DNA of 64,000 bases, taken from NCBI GenBank assembly GCA_963839475.1, contig CAWIVH010000013.1, forward strand, positions 62,001-126,000, given 5' to 3'. The notes under the pieces are model-generated. The model was given only the letters and a program-made list of their open reading frames with translations, had not been told where the DNA came from and did not search any database. This document shows positions 50,289 through 59,200 of this stretch, piece after piece. Both the position numbers and the translations under genes were made by a program. The stretch comes from CAWIVH01 sp963839475 (GTDB taxonomy: Bacteria > Acidobacteriota > UBA6911). Within the stretch, counting starts at the first letter, position 1. Every line of letters starts with the position of its first letter.

Positions 50289-52472
50289 ATGCTCAAACAA
50301 TCTTGGTGGTTTCTACCCGCCATCTATGCCTTGATTCTGGCGACGCTTCTTGGCGCGTCACTGCGACCCGCGGGCCGTGGAAGTCAATCGGTCATGCAAT
50401 TTGTCCCGATCAAGCCGGGAACATTCATGATGGGTGCAGATCTGCCGGCCGGGGTTCTGACCGCCGAGAAGGGAATTTTCATTCAGGATGAAATGCCTGC
50501 CCGCAAAGTGACTTTCACCTACGGCTACGAAATGTCGAAGTACGAAGTCACGAACGCCGAGTATGAGAAATACGATCCGGGTCACGCGGCTCTGAGGGGG
50601 AAGGCCTTCGGCATCAGCCAGGAGGACCATGAGCCGGTTGTATATGTGACCTGGTACGACGCCGACAATTACTGCAAATGGTTGTCCAAACGCGATAAGG
50701 AGTATGACTACCGGCTTCCGACCGAGGCGGAGTGGGAATATGCCGCGCGCGCCGGCACTCAGACTCCGTACCCTGACGGTGTTGCCGGCGACATCTACTC
50801 GTTGAACCCGTTGGGGGCTTTGGCGGAACGATGGAGGATTATTACGAAGTGGTGTGTCACCCGCGACAATGTACCAACAAGAGACATTGCATGGGATGCC
50901 ATCAAAGACGTCGACCTTACGGTCGGGCAGGATGGGCCCAACGCCTGGGGCCTCTATGACATGACCGGGGGGGTACAGGAGTGGACGCAGGATTGGTACG
51001 GCCCTTATGTGGCCGATGACGTCGTGGATCCGGTCGGCTACGTCAGTGGCATTTCTAAAGTGGTTCGCGGAGGATGCCACAACGTTTACATCCAGTCCCT
51101 GCGCACGGCAAATCGCATTTCATCCAACCGGACCGACAGGCACTTCCTCATGGGATTCCGTGTCGTACGGGTGAATAAGGGGAGGACCTTGCCGAGACCG
51201 CGGCTCCAGCAGCCGCTCAAGACCTGGGCTGAAAACGTCAATCAGCGAGTCTACAATTGGAAGTCCGACAGCAAGAGCCCTCGCTTTGAGTTGATACCGC
51301 TGTATAGCGTGAAAAACTCGTATTCCACGCCCGAATTAGAGGCGCAATTCAAGATTCCGCTTTATAGCCACAACCACTCGCCCGCACTTACCTGGGCCGC
51401 GAATGGCGACATCCTGATGGCCTGGTTTTCCGGCGAAAGCGAAAAAGGCCAGGAATTGACGGTCCTCGCGCTGCGCGGCCGCCGCCAGCCGTCGGAATCG
51501 CTGACCTGGGATTCCGCCGTTTCGGAGTTCTACAAGGAAGCGGACCGGAACGTGCATGGCACCCAGTTGTGGAACAACGCCGGACGACTCGCTGGCGGCG
51601 TCAAAGAGCCATTTACCTTGTACCAGCTCAACGGGATCTGCACCGACGGCAAGTGGCAGAGGTTGGCGACCGCCTTTCGCAAGAGCCTCGACAATGGTGC
51701 CACCTGGACAGAACCAGTCATGATCAAGGCCGAGAGCGACGCGTTTCATCTGGAATCCGCCCGCAATCAGCCGCAGGGTAACGTCTTCACCATGTCGGAC
51801 GGTTCATTTGTCTCCTTCTCCGATGGTTCGGTGGCGGGCGGAAGCGGCTCTACTGTGAATTGGAGCGGTGACGGAGGAACTACCTGGTCTGTTCGCACCA
51901 TAAAGGAAGGTCCTCCGGGAATTCACATCGGCGGGGTGGAACTGACGGATGGCCGAATCCTGGCATTTTCGCGCGATAACGGCAAACTGTACGGGAGTAT
52001 GCCGAAAAGCCTCTCAAGCGATCAGGGCCGGAGCTTCATTTCGGCCGGGTCAGAGTTCCCGGCGATTTCCACGGTCCAGCGGCTGGTTTTAATGAGGCTG
52101 GAATATTCGAGCGGCGATTTGGACCCTGAAGGGCTCGGACGCAAGCCGATTTTGCTGATCAGCATGGCGCCGCGGGGCATGCAGGGCAAAGATGCCAATG
52201 GGAACGAGGCAAAGATCTTCGGAACCTATGCCGCTCTCTCCTGGGACGAGGGCATGACGTGGCCGGTCAAGCGAGTTCTGAGCGACGTTAAGTCCGGCAG
52301 CAAAGCTTATGTGGCAGCTCCGTGGAACAAGGAGTTTGCCCTCGATGCCACGCACGGTCAGGATTTCGCGTATTGGGCGGCGACCCAATCTCCCGACGGG
52401 ATCATTCACCTGAGCGACGGCAGGCTTTACTATGGCTTCAACCTTGCTTGGCTGAAAGGAATTAAGGAATAA
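50289..52472 (+). CDS. Exported FGE-like domain fused to sialidase propeller
   Basis: A 727-aa protein with an N-terminal hydrophobic signal/anchor (WWFLPAIYALILATLLGA). FGE-sulfatase-like domain at about 36-300 (PIKPGTFMMGADLPAG, MSKYEVTNAEYEKYDPG, YRLPTEAEWEYAARAG, GPNAWGLYDMTGGVQEW, KVVRGGCHN, MGFRVVRVN). Only one cysteine is present where catalytic FGE has two, so formylglycine generation is unlikely. A sialidase-type propeller covers about 345-725 (SHNHSPALTWAANGDILMAW, SLDNGATWTEPV, SGDGGTTWSV, SSDQGRSFIS, SWDEGMTWPVK). It closes the five-gene operon, 37 nt after the symporter. Paralogous to 56288-59416. Confidence 0.86.
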   Translation: MLKQSWWFLPAIYALILATLLGASLRPAGRGSQSVMQFVPIKPGTFMMGADLPAGVLTAEKGIFIQDEMPARKVTFTYGYEMSKYEVTNAEYEKYDPGHAALRGKAFGISQEDHEPVVYVTWYDADNYCKWLSKRDKEYDYRLPTEAEWEYAARAGTQTPYPDGVAGDIYSLNPLGALAERWRIITKWCVTRDNVPTRDIAWDAIKDVDLTVGQDGPNAWGLYDMTGGVQEWTQDWYGPYVADDVVDPVGYVSGISKVVRGGCHNVYIQSLRTANRISSNRTDRHFLMGFRVVRVNKGRTLPRPRLQQPLKTWAENVNQRVYNWKSDSKSPRFELIPLYSVKNSYSTPELEAQFKIPLYSHNHSPALTWAANGDILMAWFSGESEKGQELTVLALRGRRQPSESLTWDSAVSEFYKEADRNVHGTQLWNNAGRLAGGVKEPFTLYQLNGICTDGKWQRLATAFRKSLDNGATWTEPVMIKAESDAFHLESARNQPQGNVFTMSDGSFVSFSDGSVAGGSGSTVNWSGDGGTTWSVRTIKEGPPGIHIGGVELTDGRILAFSRDNGKLYGSMPKSLSSDQGRSFISAGSEFPAISTVQRLVLMRLEYSSGDLDPEGLGRKPILLISMAPRGMQGKDANGNEAKIFGTYAALSWDEGMTWPVKRVLSDVKSGSKAYVAAPWNKEFALDATHGQDFAYWAATQSPDGIIHLSDGRLYYGFNLAWLKGIKE

Positions 52473-52517
52473 AGTATTCTGCCGATCAGGACCTCCCAGT
52501 AATCAGACGGTGAGATT

Positions 52518-52907
52518 TCAGGAGGGCGAGTGCAACTTGACGAAACCGAGCGTTTGCATGCGCACAAAATCTTTGTCAAGAGACCACAACGCGGCGCCCC
52601 GCTCTGAGGCCAGGGCTGCGATCAGAAGATCCGCCACGCCAAACCGTTCCCCTTTTAGGACGGACTTCTCCTCCCAGCCTTCAATTTGATACCAGGTTGT
52701 ATTCGAAGGAAAAAGGACCGGAAGCGCTTCAAGAGCCCTGCGAAGCCGCGGCAGCTCCTTCGCTGAACATCCGCCGAGAAGCTCGATCTTCACCGGGATG
52801 GCCAAGACGGCCAGATCTTCGTCCAGGATCAGGTGCATGTGCTCGTTCACCCGCTTGTCTGAGCCCCGCAGATAGGCAACCCACACGGAGGTGTCGATCA
52901 GGATCAT
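52518..52907 (-). CDS. vapC: VapC-type PIN-domain ribonuclease toxin
   Basis: A 129-aa PIN-domain protein, usual VapC size. The acidic active site is visible: Asp5 in MILIDTSVWVAYL, Glu in AIPVKIELLGG, Asp in GVADLLIAALA and Asp in WSLDKDF. It would cleave RNA (often initiator tRNA or rRNA) when released from its antitoxin. It starts 2 nt after the stop of the antitoxin gene. Convergent with the FGE-sialidase gene (45-nt gap). Confidence 0.93.
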   Translation of the reverse strand: MILIDTSVWVAYLRGSDKRVNEHMHLILDEDLAVLAIPVKIELLGGCSAKELPRLRRALEALPVLFPSNTTWYQIEGWEEKSVLKGERFGVADLLIAALASERGAALWSLDKDFVRMQTLGFVKLHSPS

Positions 52908-52909
52908 CG

Positions 52910-53113
52910 CTACCTCTTGCGCGGTCTGCGACGCGAACGATCAGTGTCGACGTCAAGCCAGATGGAGCCGGCCATTTCCTTGAGCTCTTCGATTCTTTTC
53001 CTGCGGATTAACTCCCGAAGCGAAAAAATCACGGTGTCGGTTTTGGATTTGAATTGAAGAAGCCTCTGCGCCTCGTTTAGCAGGTTTTCCGGGACGTCCA
53101 ATGTGGTACGCAT
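52910..53113 (-). CDS. vapB: VapB-type antitoxin
   Basis: A 67-aa antitoxin (MRTTLDVPENLLNEAQRLLQ then a helical and basic tail). The N-terminal ribbon-helix-helix binds the operator; the C-terminal part wraps the toxin. The start at 53113 lies inside a perfect inverted repeat (53106-53140), as expected for autoregulation. No Shine-Dalgarno is visible, so the message may be leaderless or very short-leadered. Confidence 0.9.
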   Translation of the reverse strand: MRTTLDVPENLLNEAQRLLQFKSKTDTVIFSLRELIRRKRIEELKEMAGSIWLDVDTDRSRRRPRKR

Positions 53114-53140
53114 ATAAATCAATGTAAATCATATGCGTAC
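53106..53140. promoter_or_regulatory. vapBC autoregulatory operator
   Basis: Perfect 10-bp arms GTACGCATAT (53106-53115) and ATATGCGTAC (53131-53140) around a 15-nt spacer that itself holds two AAATC copies. It overlaps the antitoxin start codon. Binding by VapB/VapBC here would block transcription initiation. Confidence 0.72.
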
Positions 53141-53245
53141 AGGTGTCAATTTCATTTGATTCATGGCGCCCGAAGAGAACAACGGCAAAAGCCCTGCCCG
53201 CTGAATTCAACGCTGATGGATCCGCGAAAATCTGCGTTCTTGATG

Positions 53246-53650
53246 CTATTCGTTGAAATAGACCCGCTCCATATTAGTCCAGCTCTTCGCCCCCGGAAGT
53301 GGGATTTGCATGGGATCGCACATCTTCAGCCACTCAATGTTGCGCGGTTCTGCATCGAGCCTGGCCATGTCGCCTTCAAAATCGGTCCCGGTGTATTCGT
53401 AATATGCAAATTCGTACCACTTGCCGTCGATCTCCTGAAGGAAGATCGAGAAGTTGCGCAGATGGTATTTATTGAGCAAGTCGCGCACACCCGGATTGGA
53501 ATCGGCATGAAGCCGCTTGTAGTCCTCCAGTTTCTCAGGCCGGAGCTGGATGACCATGCCAACCCGCTTCACGGGGCTGCTGGCGCATCCGGTGGCAAAA
53601 ATGAGTGCGGCTGAAATCAGGATTAACGACACGATTTGTTTAGTCTTCAT
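53246..53650 (-). CDS. Lipoprotein L-rhamnose mutarotase-family protein (RhaM-like)
   Basis: A 134-aa protein. The N-terminus is a lipoprotein signal with lipobox (LIFATGC), cysteine at residue 22. The mature part is the L-rhamnose mutarotase ferredoxin-like fold: VGMVIQLRPEKLEDYKRLHA, LRNFSIFLQEIDGKWYEFAY, YEYTGTDFEGDMARLDAEP, and MCDPMQIPLPG before the terminal WTNMERVYF. Known RhaM is cytosolic and converts alpha- to beta-rhamnose; membrane anchoring is unusual. Its ATG overlaps the end of the GH43-like gene by 11 bp, with AAGGG upstream, so it is the last gene of the fucose/rhamnose operon. Confidence 0.88.
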   Translation of the reverse strand: MKTKQIVSLILISAALIFATGCASSPVKRVGMVIQLRPEKLEDYKRLHADSNPGVRDLLNKYHLRNFSIFLQEIDGKWYEFAYYEYTGTDFEGDMARLDAEPRNIEWLKMCDPMQIPLPGAKSWTNMERVYFNE

Positions 53651-54692
53651 AGGTACCCTTTAAGGGTGGCCAATTCCATGTTTTTAGATCGTCGCTCCAG
53701 GCGAAGCCGATGCTGGCAAAATTATCGAAACCGCCGCGCGGGTCTTGCTCGGGGAATTCCGAGCCATGGAAGAACATGATGAACTTCCCGATGCCTTGTT
53801 GGCGCCGAAGGTCCAGCACAAAGCCGGCGGTCAGCCGGCCGGCGGCCCAAGGCCATTCTTTCTGTCCCAGGATGATCGGCTTGCCCACGTCGCGCCAGGT
53901 TTTCATATCCGGCGAACGTTTCAGTCCAATCCCGTTTTTCGGGGAATGGAGCAGGACATATTCACCGCGTTCCACCAGCACGCATGCGTTCTCGCCTGAC
54001 GGGATCCGCCCCAGATAGCTCCAGGTTATCAGATCGTAAGAGTAAGACATGTTGGCTGCGTTGTCGTCAAAGAAACACCACCACTTGCCGGGCTCATCTT
54101 TGTCTTCGACGAGATAGGGATCGATGAGGCGGCCCATCTTTTCGACCGGCACGTCTGGTCCTTTGACTCTCAAAAGTTCCGGTTCACTCCAGTTCTCGAG
54201 GTCCGTACTGCGCCGGATCCAGAGGCGTGCGTTGGCGTTACCGTACTTCTCGCCGTTCGGGCGCGGGTAGGTTTGGAGACAAAGGACCCACTGATCGCAG
54301 AAACGAATGATGTTGCCGGGACTGGAGAAGTTCAGGCTGCGGTCGCGGGGCGTCATGATTTTGGGCTTGGTCCACCGCGCGAGGTCGCGGCTTCTGCTCC
54401 AGGCTGTATAAGAATAGATCTTGCCGTCCGGCTCGGTTTTCACCAGCGTGAAGTAGAGGTGGAACATTCCCTGGCTATAGATTGCCGCCGGATCGCGGTA
54501 GGCCGTCACCGCGTCTCCCTTGAATAGGATTGGCGAAGTGAACGCTCCAAAATGGACGGGGACTCTGGTGGGTATCGTTCTGCTCGCCGGGTCGACCCCT
54601 GGGCTTTGGCCTTTAACCATGCCGCGCGGTGCAAAAGCGGCGGTCACCAGCATGGAACCAAGGATGGCTGCGATCAGAGGCTTTGTTTTCAT
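53640..54692 (-). CDS. Secreted GH43/GH32-like five-bladed propeller protein
   Basis: A 350-aa protein with signal peptide residues 1-29 (AAILGSMLVTAAFA). Propeller blades show the clan pattern: TAYRDPAAIYSQGMFHLYFT with a possible catalytic Asp, WSRSRDLARWTKP, RRSTDLENWSEPE, RLIDPYLVEDKDEPGKWWCF, YSYDLITWSYLG and WSDDLKTWNW. Likely an exo-acting arabinofuranosidase, xylosidase, galactosidase or fucosidase-type enzyme; the exact family is unsure. It lies 25 nt downstream of the fucosidase gene and overlaps the mutarotase gene. Confidence 0.82.
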   Translation of the reverse strand: MKTKPLIAAILGSMLVTAAFAPRGMVKGQSPGVDPASRTIPTRVPVHFGAFTSPILFKGDAVTAYRDPAAIYSQGMFHLYFTLVKTEPDGKIYSYTAWSRSRDLARWTKPKIMTPRDRSLNFSSPGNIIRFCDQWVLCLQTYPRPNGEKYGNANARLWIRRSTDLENWSEPELLRVKGPDVPVEKMGRLIDPYLVEDKDEPGKWWCFFDDNAANMSYSYDLITWSYLGRIPSGENACVLVERGEYVLLHSPKNGIGLKRSPDMKTWRDVGKPIILGQKEWPWAAGRLTAGFVLDLRRQQGIGKFIMFFHGSEFPEQDPRGGFDNFASIGFAWSDDLKTWNWPPLKGTYED

Positions 54693-54717
54693 AATTCAAT
54701 TCCGGTTCGAAGCGAAC

Positions 54718-56262
54718 TCAATAAGCTCTCCTGCGCACAATTTTGAAAACATAGGCATAATCGCACGGTCGTGTTTTGGGGGTCTCGATGGAGAGCCCCT
54801 CTTTGGTCAATTCCCACTTCAGCGGCTTCCCATATCCCAGCATGGTGATGGACACGATTTCGGTGGGATACAATCCGACACGCGTGCCTTTTCGGGTCAT
54901 GCTTTTGATGAGGGCTTTCTCGCCCGGCCAGTCCAGCGCAGTGGCGTACAAGACATTGTCCTTGATGGTAAAACGGAAATCCTCGCCGGTATATTGGAGA
55001 TCATTTTTCTCATTGAAGGCGGCCTTGGTCCCTTTGGAACCCGTCGAATCGAGCTTGGTAGGCCCTTCCCCGGCCATGATCCAAGGCATGGTACCGTAGA
55101 TGGCCTCGCCGTTGATCTGCAGCCACTTTCCCATCCCGAGAAGCAGCTCTTGGGCCTCTGCGGGAATGGTGCCGTCGGGTTTCGGCCCGACGTTCAGCAG
55201 CAGGTACCCGTTTTTGCTGACGCGGTCCACCAGGTTATCGATCAGGTTGTCGAGCGTCTTGAATCCCTGCCCTTTGACATAGCCCCAGGCCGATCCGTTG
55301 TCGACCGTGGTGTCGGTGATCCATTCATGGTATGTCATTTCGGCTTCCTGTCCCAGTTCGAGATCGTTGATGCCCACGCCGGGCGGCAGGTCGTGATCTT
55401 TATAGGTCACGGTCACTTCTTTGTTTTGTGCGGCAGCCTTGTTGTAGTAGTAGGCGAGAAAATCCTTGGTGTATTCCTCGTTGATGATGTCCAGCCCGTA
55501 ATCAAACCAGATCAGGTCGGGCTGGTACTTGTCGATCACTTCGGTAATCTTGCCCTCCCACTTTTCTAAAAACGCCTTGCCGGGCTGGGTATCCTTGGGA
55601 TGGATCTCTCCGTAAAGCCCTGAATAGCGAGGGTCCCCGCAATCGTAGCGCTGGTCCCAGGTCGGGAAGAAGAACCAGTTTTCCGCATGGTGAAAAGCCG
55701 TAACGAATTTCATGTTGCGTTTCTTAATCGCCCTCGAGAGTTCGCCGACAATATCGCGCTTAGGCCCCATCTTGGCGGCGTTCCACTCCGACCACTTCGT
55801 GTCCCACATGGCAAAACCGTCATGGTGTTCAGCCACGGGGCCGGCAAAGCGCGCGCCCGCCTTCTGGAACAGATCCGCCCATTCGTCGGCGTTGAATTTT
55901 TCGCCCGTAAACATGGGGATGAAGTCCTTGTAGCCAAACTTCTCGAGCGGGCCATAGGTGGCTTCGTGGTGCTTTCTCTCGGGGGAATCCGGTTTGGTGT
56001 ACACCTTGTTGGAATACCAGGTGCCATTCTTGCCGAAGGCCGGCACGGAATATACTCCCCAGTGCGTGTAGATGCCGAATTTCCCATCCCGCAGCCACTG
56101 CGGCACACGGGCATTGCGCAGGGACTGCCAGCTCGGCTTGAAGGGGCCGTCAGCAGCCGGGGAGATACGGGCGTGTCCCGCTGTGACAATCCCGGCGAGT
56201 ACTGCGCTGCCTGCAAACAGAAATAGATACAAGGTCCAATTTTTAGGATGATTCGGCTTCAT
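54718..56262 (-). CDS. Exported alpha-L-fucosidase (GH29)
   Basis: A 514-aa retaining exo-fucosidase. Signal peptide residues 1-30 (LYLFLFAGSAVLAGIVTAGH). GH29 marks are WLRDGKFGIYTHWGVYSVPA, YGPLEKFGYKDFIPMFTGEK, FAGPVAEHHDGFAMWDTKWS and the nucleophile Asp254 in LIWFDYGLD; VSKNGYLLLNVGPKPDGTIP follows, then a C-terminal beta domain. ATG 56262 is preferred because AAGGGAGA lies 7 nt upstream; a longer frame starts inside the upstream gene. Middle of the five-gene operon, 25 nt after the FGE-sialidase stop. Confidence 0.95.
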   Translation of the reverse strand: MKPNHPKNWTLYLFLFAGSAVLAGIVTAGHARISPAADGPFKPSWQSLRNARVPQWLRDGKFGIYTHWGVYSVPAFGKNGTWYSNKVYTKPDSPERKHHEATYGPLEKFGYKDFIPMFTGEKFNADEWADLFQKAGARFAGPVAEHHDGFAMWDTKWSEWNAAKMGPKRDIVGELSRAIKKRNMKFVTAFHHAENWFFFPTWDQRYDCGDPRYSGLYGEIHPKDTQPGKAFLEKWEGKITEVIDKYQPDLIWFDYGLDIINEEYTKDFLAYYYNKAAAQNKEVTVTYKDHDLPPGVGINDLELGQEAEMTYHEWITDTTVDNGSAWGYVKGQGFKTLDNLIDNLVDRVSKNGYLLLNVGPKPDGTIPAEAQELLLGMGKWLQINGEAIYGTMPWIMAGEGPTKLDSTGSKGTKAAFNEKNDLQYTGEDFRFTIKDNVLYATALDWPGEKALIKSMTRKGTRVGLYPTEIVSITMLGYGKPLKWELTKEGLSIETPKTRPCDYAYVFKIVRRRAY

Positions 56263-56287
56263 TTTCAATCTCCCTTTGGGTGAGAGT

Positions 56288-59200
56288 TCAGTTCGGCCAC
56301 TTTCCATCGGTGATCGGCTTCAGAACCAGCCGTGCCGGATCGATAACGACATGCTTTACCTTTCGCCGCTTCCAGGTGTAGGTGATGTGAACCATGTCAT
56401 CGGCGGTCTGGATCACGGCAGGATAGGAAAACTCCGCTTGTTGTGTGTTTTCCAGCACAAGAGCCGCTTGCCAATTCAGACCATCCCGGCTTACCGCAAC
56501 GTTGAGGAATTCTCTGCTCCGTGGATTCGTCTTGCTGGTGGTGTGATTGTAGACGAGCAATTGCATCCCATGGCTCAAGGTGACCGCATCTGTGCCGGAG
56601 TTCGGGTTGGGAAGGTTCGTTGCAGCCATCTTGCTCCAGTTTTTTCCCCGGTCGGTCGACCAGGCTTGCGCTATGACGCCTTGCCGGCTTCGGCACAGGA
56701 TCTGCATCCGGTCCTTTTCGGGGTCGTCCACAAAATAAGTCAGCAAACTTGGCTGGATGGCGCCGAATTCCTTGCCGTCGTTGATGGGGCCGATTTTTTC
56801 CCACCTCCCGCTCTTGTACCAGAATTTTTCGAAGTGGACCTTCCAGCCTTCATTTTCCGTGCTCGTCGGGCAGAGGATGGTTTCGTCCTGGAGTTCGATC
56901 GGCTTGTTTTTAATGGGACCCAGGAATCCTTTCGGCAGCAGTATGGCATCCGACCAGGTTCTGCCATTATCCTTCGAGGCTTTCATCACCCCCCACCAGG
57001 TTTCGGGCGACGGTCCCACTTTGTAAAACAGTATCAGCGGTCCCTGAGAAGGTTGGAAAAGAACCGGATTCCAGCAGGGATGGCGCTTGTCGGGACTCTC
57101 GATTCCGTTGGCCACCTCAACCGGTCTGCTCCAGCCGTCGGGGGTCAGACGGGAGACCCAGATTCCGACGTCGGGATTTCTCTCGGCTGTCCCTCCAAAC
57201 CAGGCCGCCACCAATCCTTCTCCGGACTCTACGATGGTCGAAGCATGGCATTGGGGAAAGGGCGCCTGATTGTAGATAAACTCGGCGGCCGCCACACCGG
57301 GCTGATTTTCGAAGCCGTTGCTGTCCGGATACTGCCGGCCTGCGAAAAAGGTCATCGCCTTGCCGCTGGCAGCGGGCATCGGCTGCTGGAGCCATTCCAG
57401 GTTGAATCGGTAGTGAAGGCCGCTGGACAGCAGATGAATGGTATTGTCTGGCGTTTGCGTTGCCGCCAGGTAGCCCAATGGCTCCGCGTGGATTTCATCG
57501 AGGATGAAGTTCTGCGTCCACGCCTCGCCGTTGAGTTTGCGGCCGGTTCCAAAATCGCTGATCAATTTCTTGAAGGGCCAGGTTTTACCTTCATCCAGGC
57601 TGACCGCCGCAAACATTCCATAAACAGTCCGTTGCTGACCGGCGGCATCTTTGAGGATCAGACCATTTTTTGTCATGGATCTCGGTCGGGGCCTGTTGAG
57701 CTCGAGCTTTTGGAAATTGGCGGTGTCGGTAAAACCGACATAGAGGAGCGGCCCTTCGTTCAATCGTCTCAAGATGCATCGCTGACCACCGCCTACAGGT
57801 GGGAAGTCGCTCGGATAGTACTTCCAGTTTTTCCCGCCATCGAAGGATTGGCTCACGGGCATCTTCCCATTCAGCGGCTCCCCGCGGCCGAGAGCATAAA
57901 GGCTGCCATCTTTGAGCTGAATCACGGGAGCATGATTTCCGAGGATGGTATTCATTCTGCCGTTTTGAGTAACGAATGCCCAGGTGCGGCCATCGTCCTT
58001 ACTCATATAGAGACCGGTCCCGCCAGGTGCATCGACCGGGAATATGATACTGCCGTCCTTAAGTCTCGACATCCCCATGTGCGGGATGTTGCTGCTGTGC
58101 TCCGGATCTGCGATGCCGGGATAGCTCCAGGTGGCGCCGTTGTCGGTACTGACTCTCATCAGCAATGCCAGCTTCGACCACGTGCCATCAGTGCCAAGCC
58201 CGTTGAGGTGAAGAAGCCTCCCGTCACCCGCATTGAACAGGCCGGTGCCGTGCATATTCCGGTCCCGGGCGCTGAAAAACGCAGAGGCGGTGTCCCAACG
58301 TCCGGCCGTGGAACGAAACCGGCTGGCAACAATCCCGTTCTCGCGGCCTCTTTCCCGGGCACAACTGAACCAGGCGGCAAGCAGATCGCCGTTGTTACAC
58401 CCGGTCACACTCGGAACGTGATTGTGATACAGGAACATTTCCTTCGCCGGATCCTCAGGCGACAGCACGTACTTTAGAGGTCCTTCGAAGTAAGGTCCGG
58501 CCTTTTTGTTTTTCCCCCAATCGAACCGTTTCTGGGTAACATTCATTGCATTCAAATGCTTCTCTTCCGCGAGCAACTTCCTCGACTTCGACATGGCAGC
58601 CTGAACGACTCGGAAGCCGATCAGCCAATGTTTGTCCTCGGGCAGGTTGCTCATCCGGTTGGCGCTGCGGAGGTACCTGACAAAGGTATTGTGGCTCCCC
58701 CCGCGAACAACCTTCCAGGTGCCGCTCTCGCGGCCGGCGGGGTCTGTCTGCGGGCCTGCAACATAAGGTCCGTACCAGTCCAGACACCACTCCTCGACGT
58801 TGCCGTGCATGTCGAAAAGTCCCCACGCATTGGGTGGCGTTTTGCCGACCAGGGTTGAAACCACGCGGGGTTCATCCCCCTCATTCTGGGTCTTCTGAAA
58901 AATCTCGGGCAGAGTGTCACCCGTGTTGAATCGTGAGGTCGTTCCGGCGCGGCAGGCGTATTCCCACTCAGCCTCGGTGGGCAACCGGTATGGCTTGCCC
59001 TCTTTCCTGCCGAGCCACTGACAGAACCTTGCCGCTTCGTGCCAGTTGACGAAGACAACGGCCTCGTCGTCCTCTTTGGAAAGCCCCTTCATTCCGCGGT
59101 ATTTCCGGTGAGCAGGATCGAACTGCTCGTATTGTGCATTGGTCACCTCGGTGGCAGACATCCAAAAACCTGCGCTGATATTGACCCTGTGCACAGGTTG

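Noticed and set aside
52518..53140. VapBC and palindrome as part of a genomic island boundary
   Set aside because: No integrase, tRNA, attachment repeats or transposase remnants nearby; an isolated toxin-antitoxin pair is sufficient.
56276..58477. 733-codon open frame on the plus strand
   Set aside because: Antisense to the FGE-double sialidase gene, which has clear domains and operon spacing; the translation shows no domain or signal.
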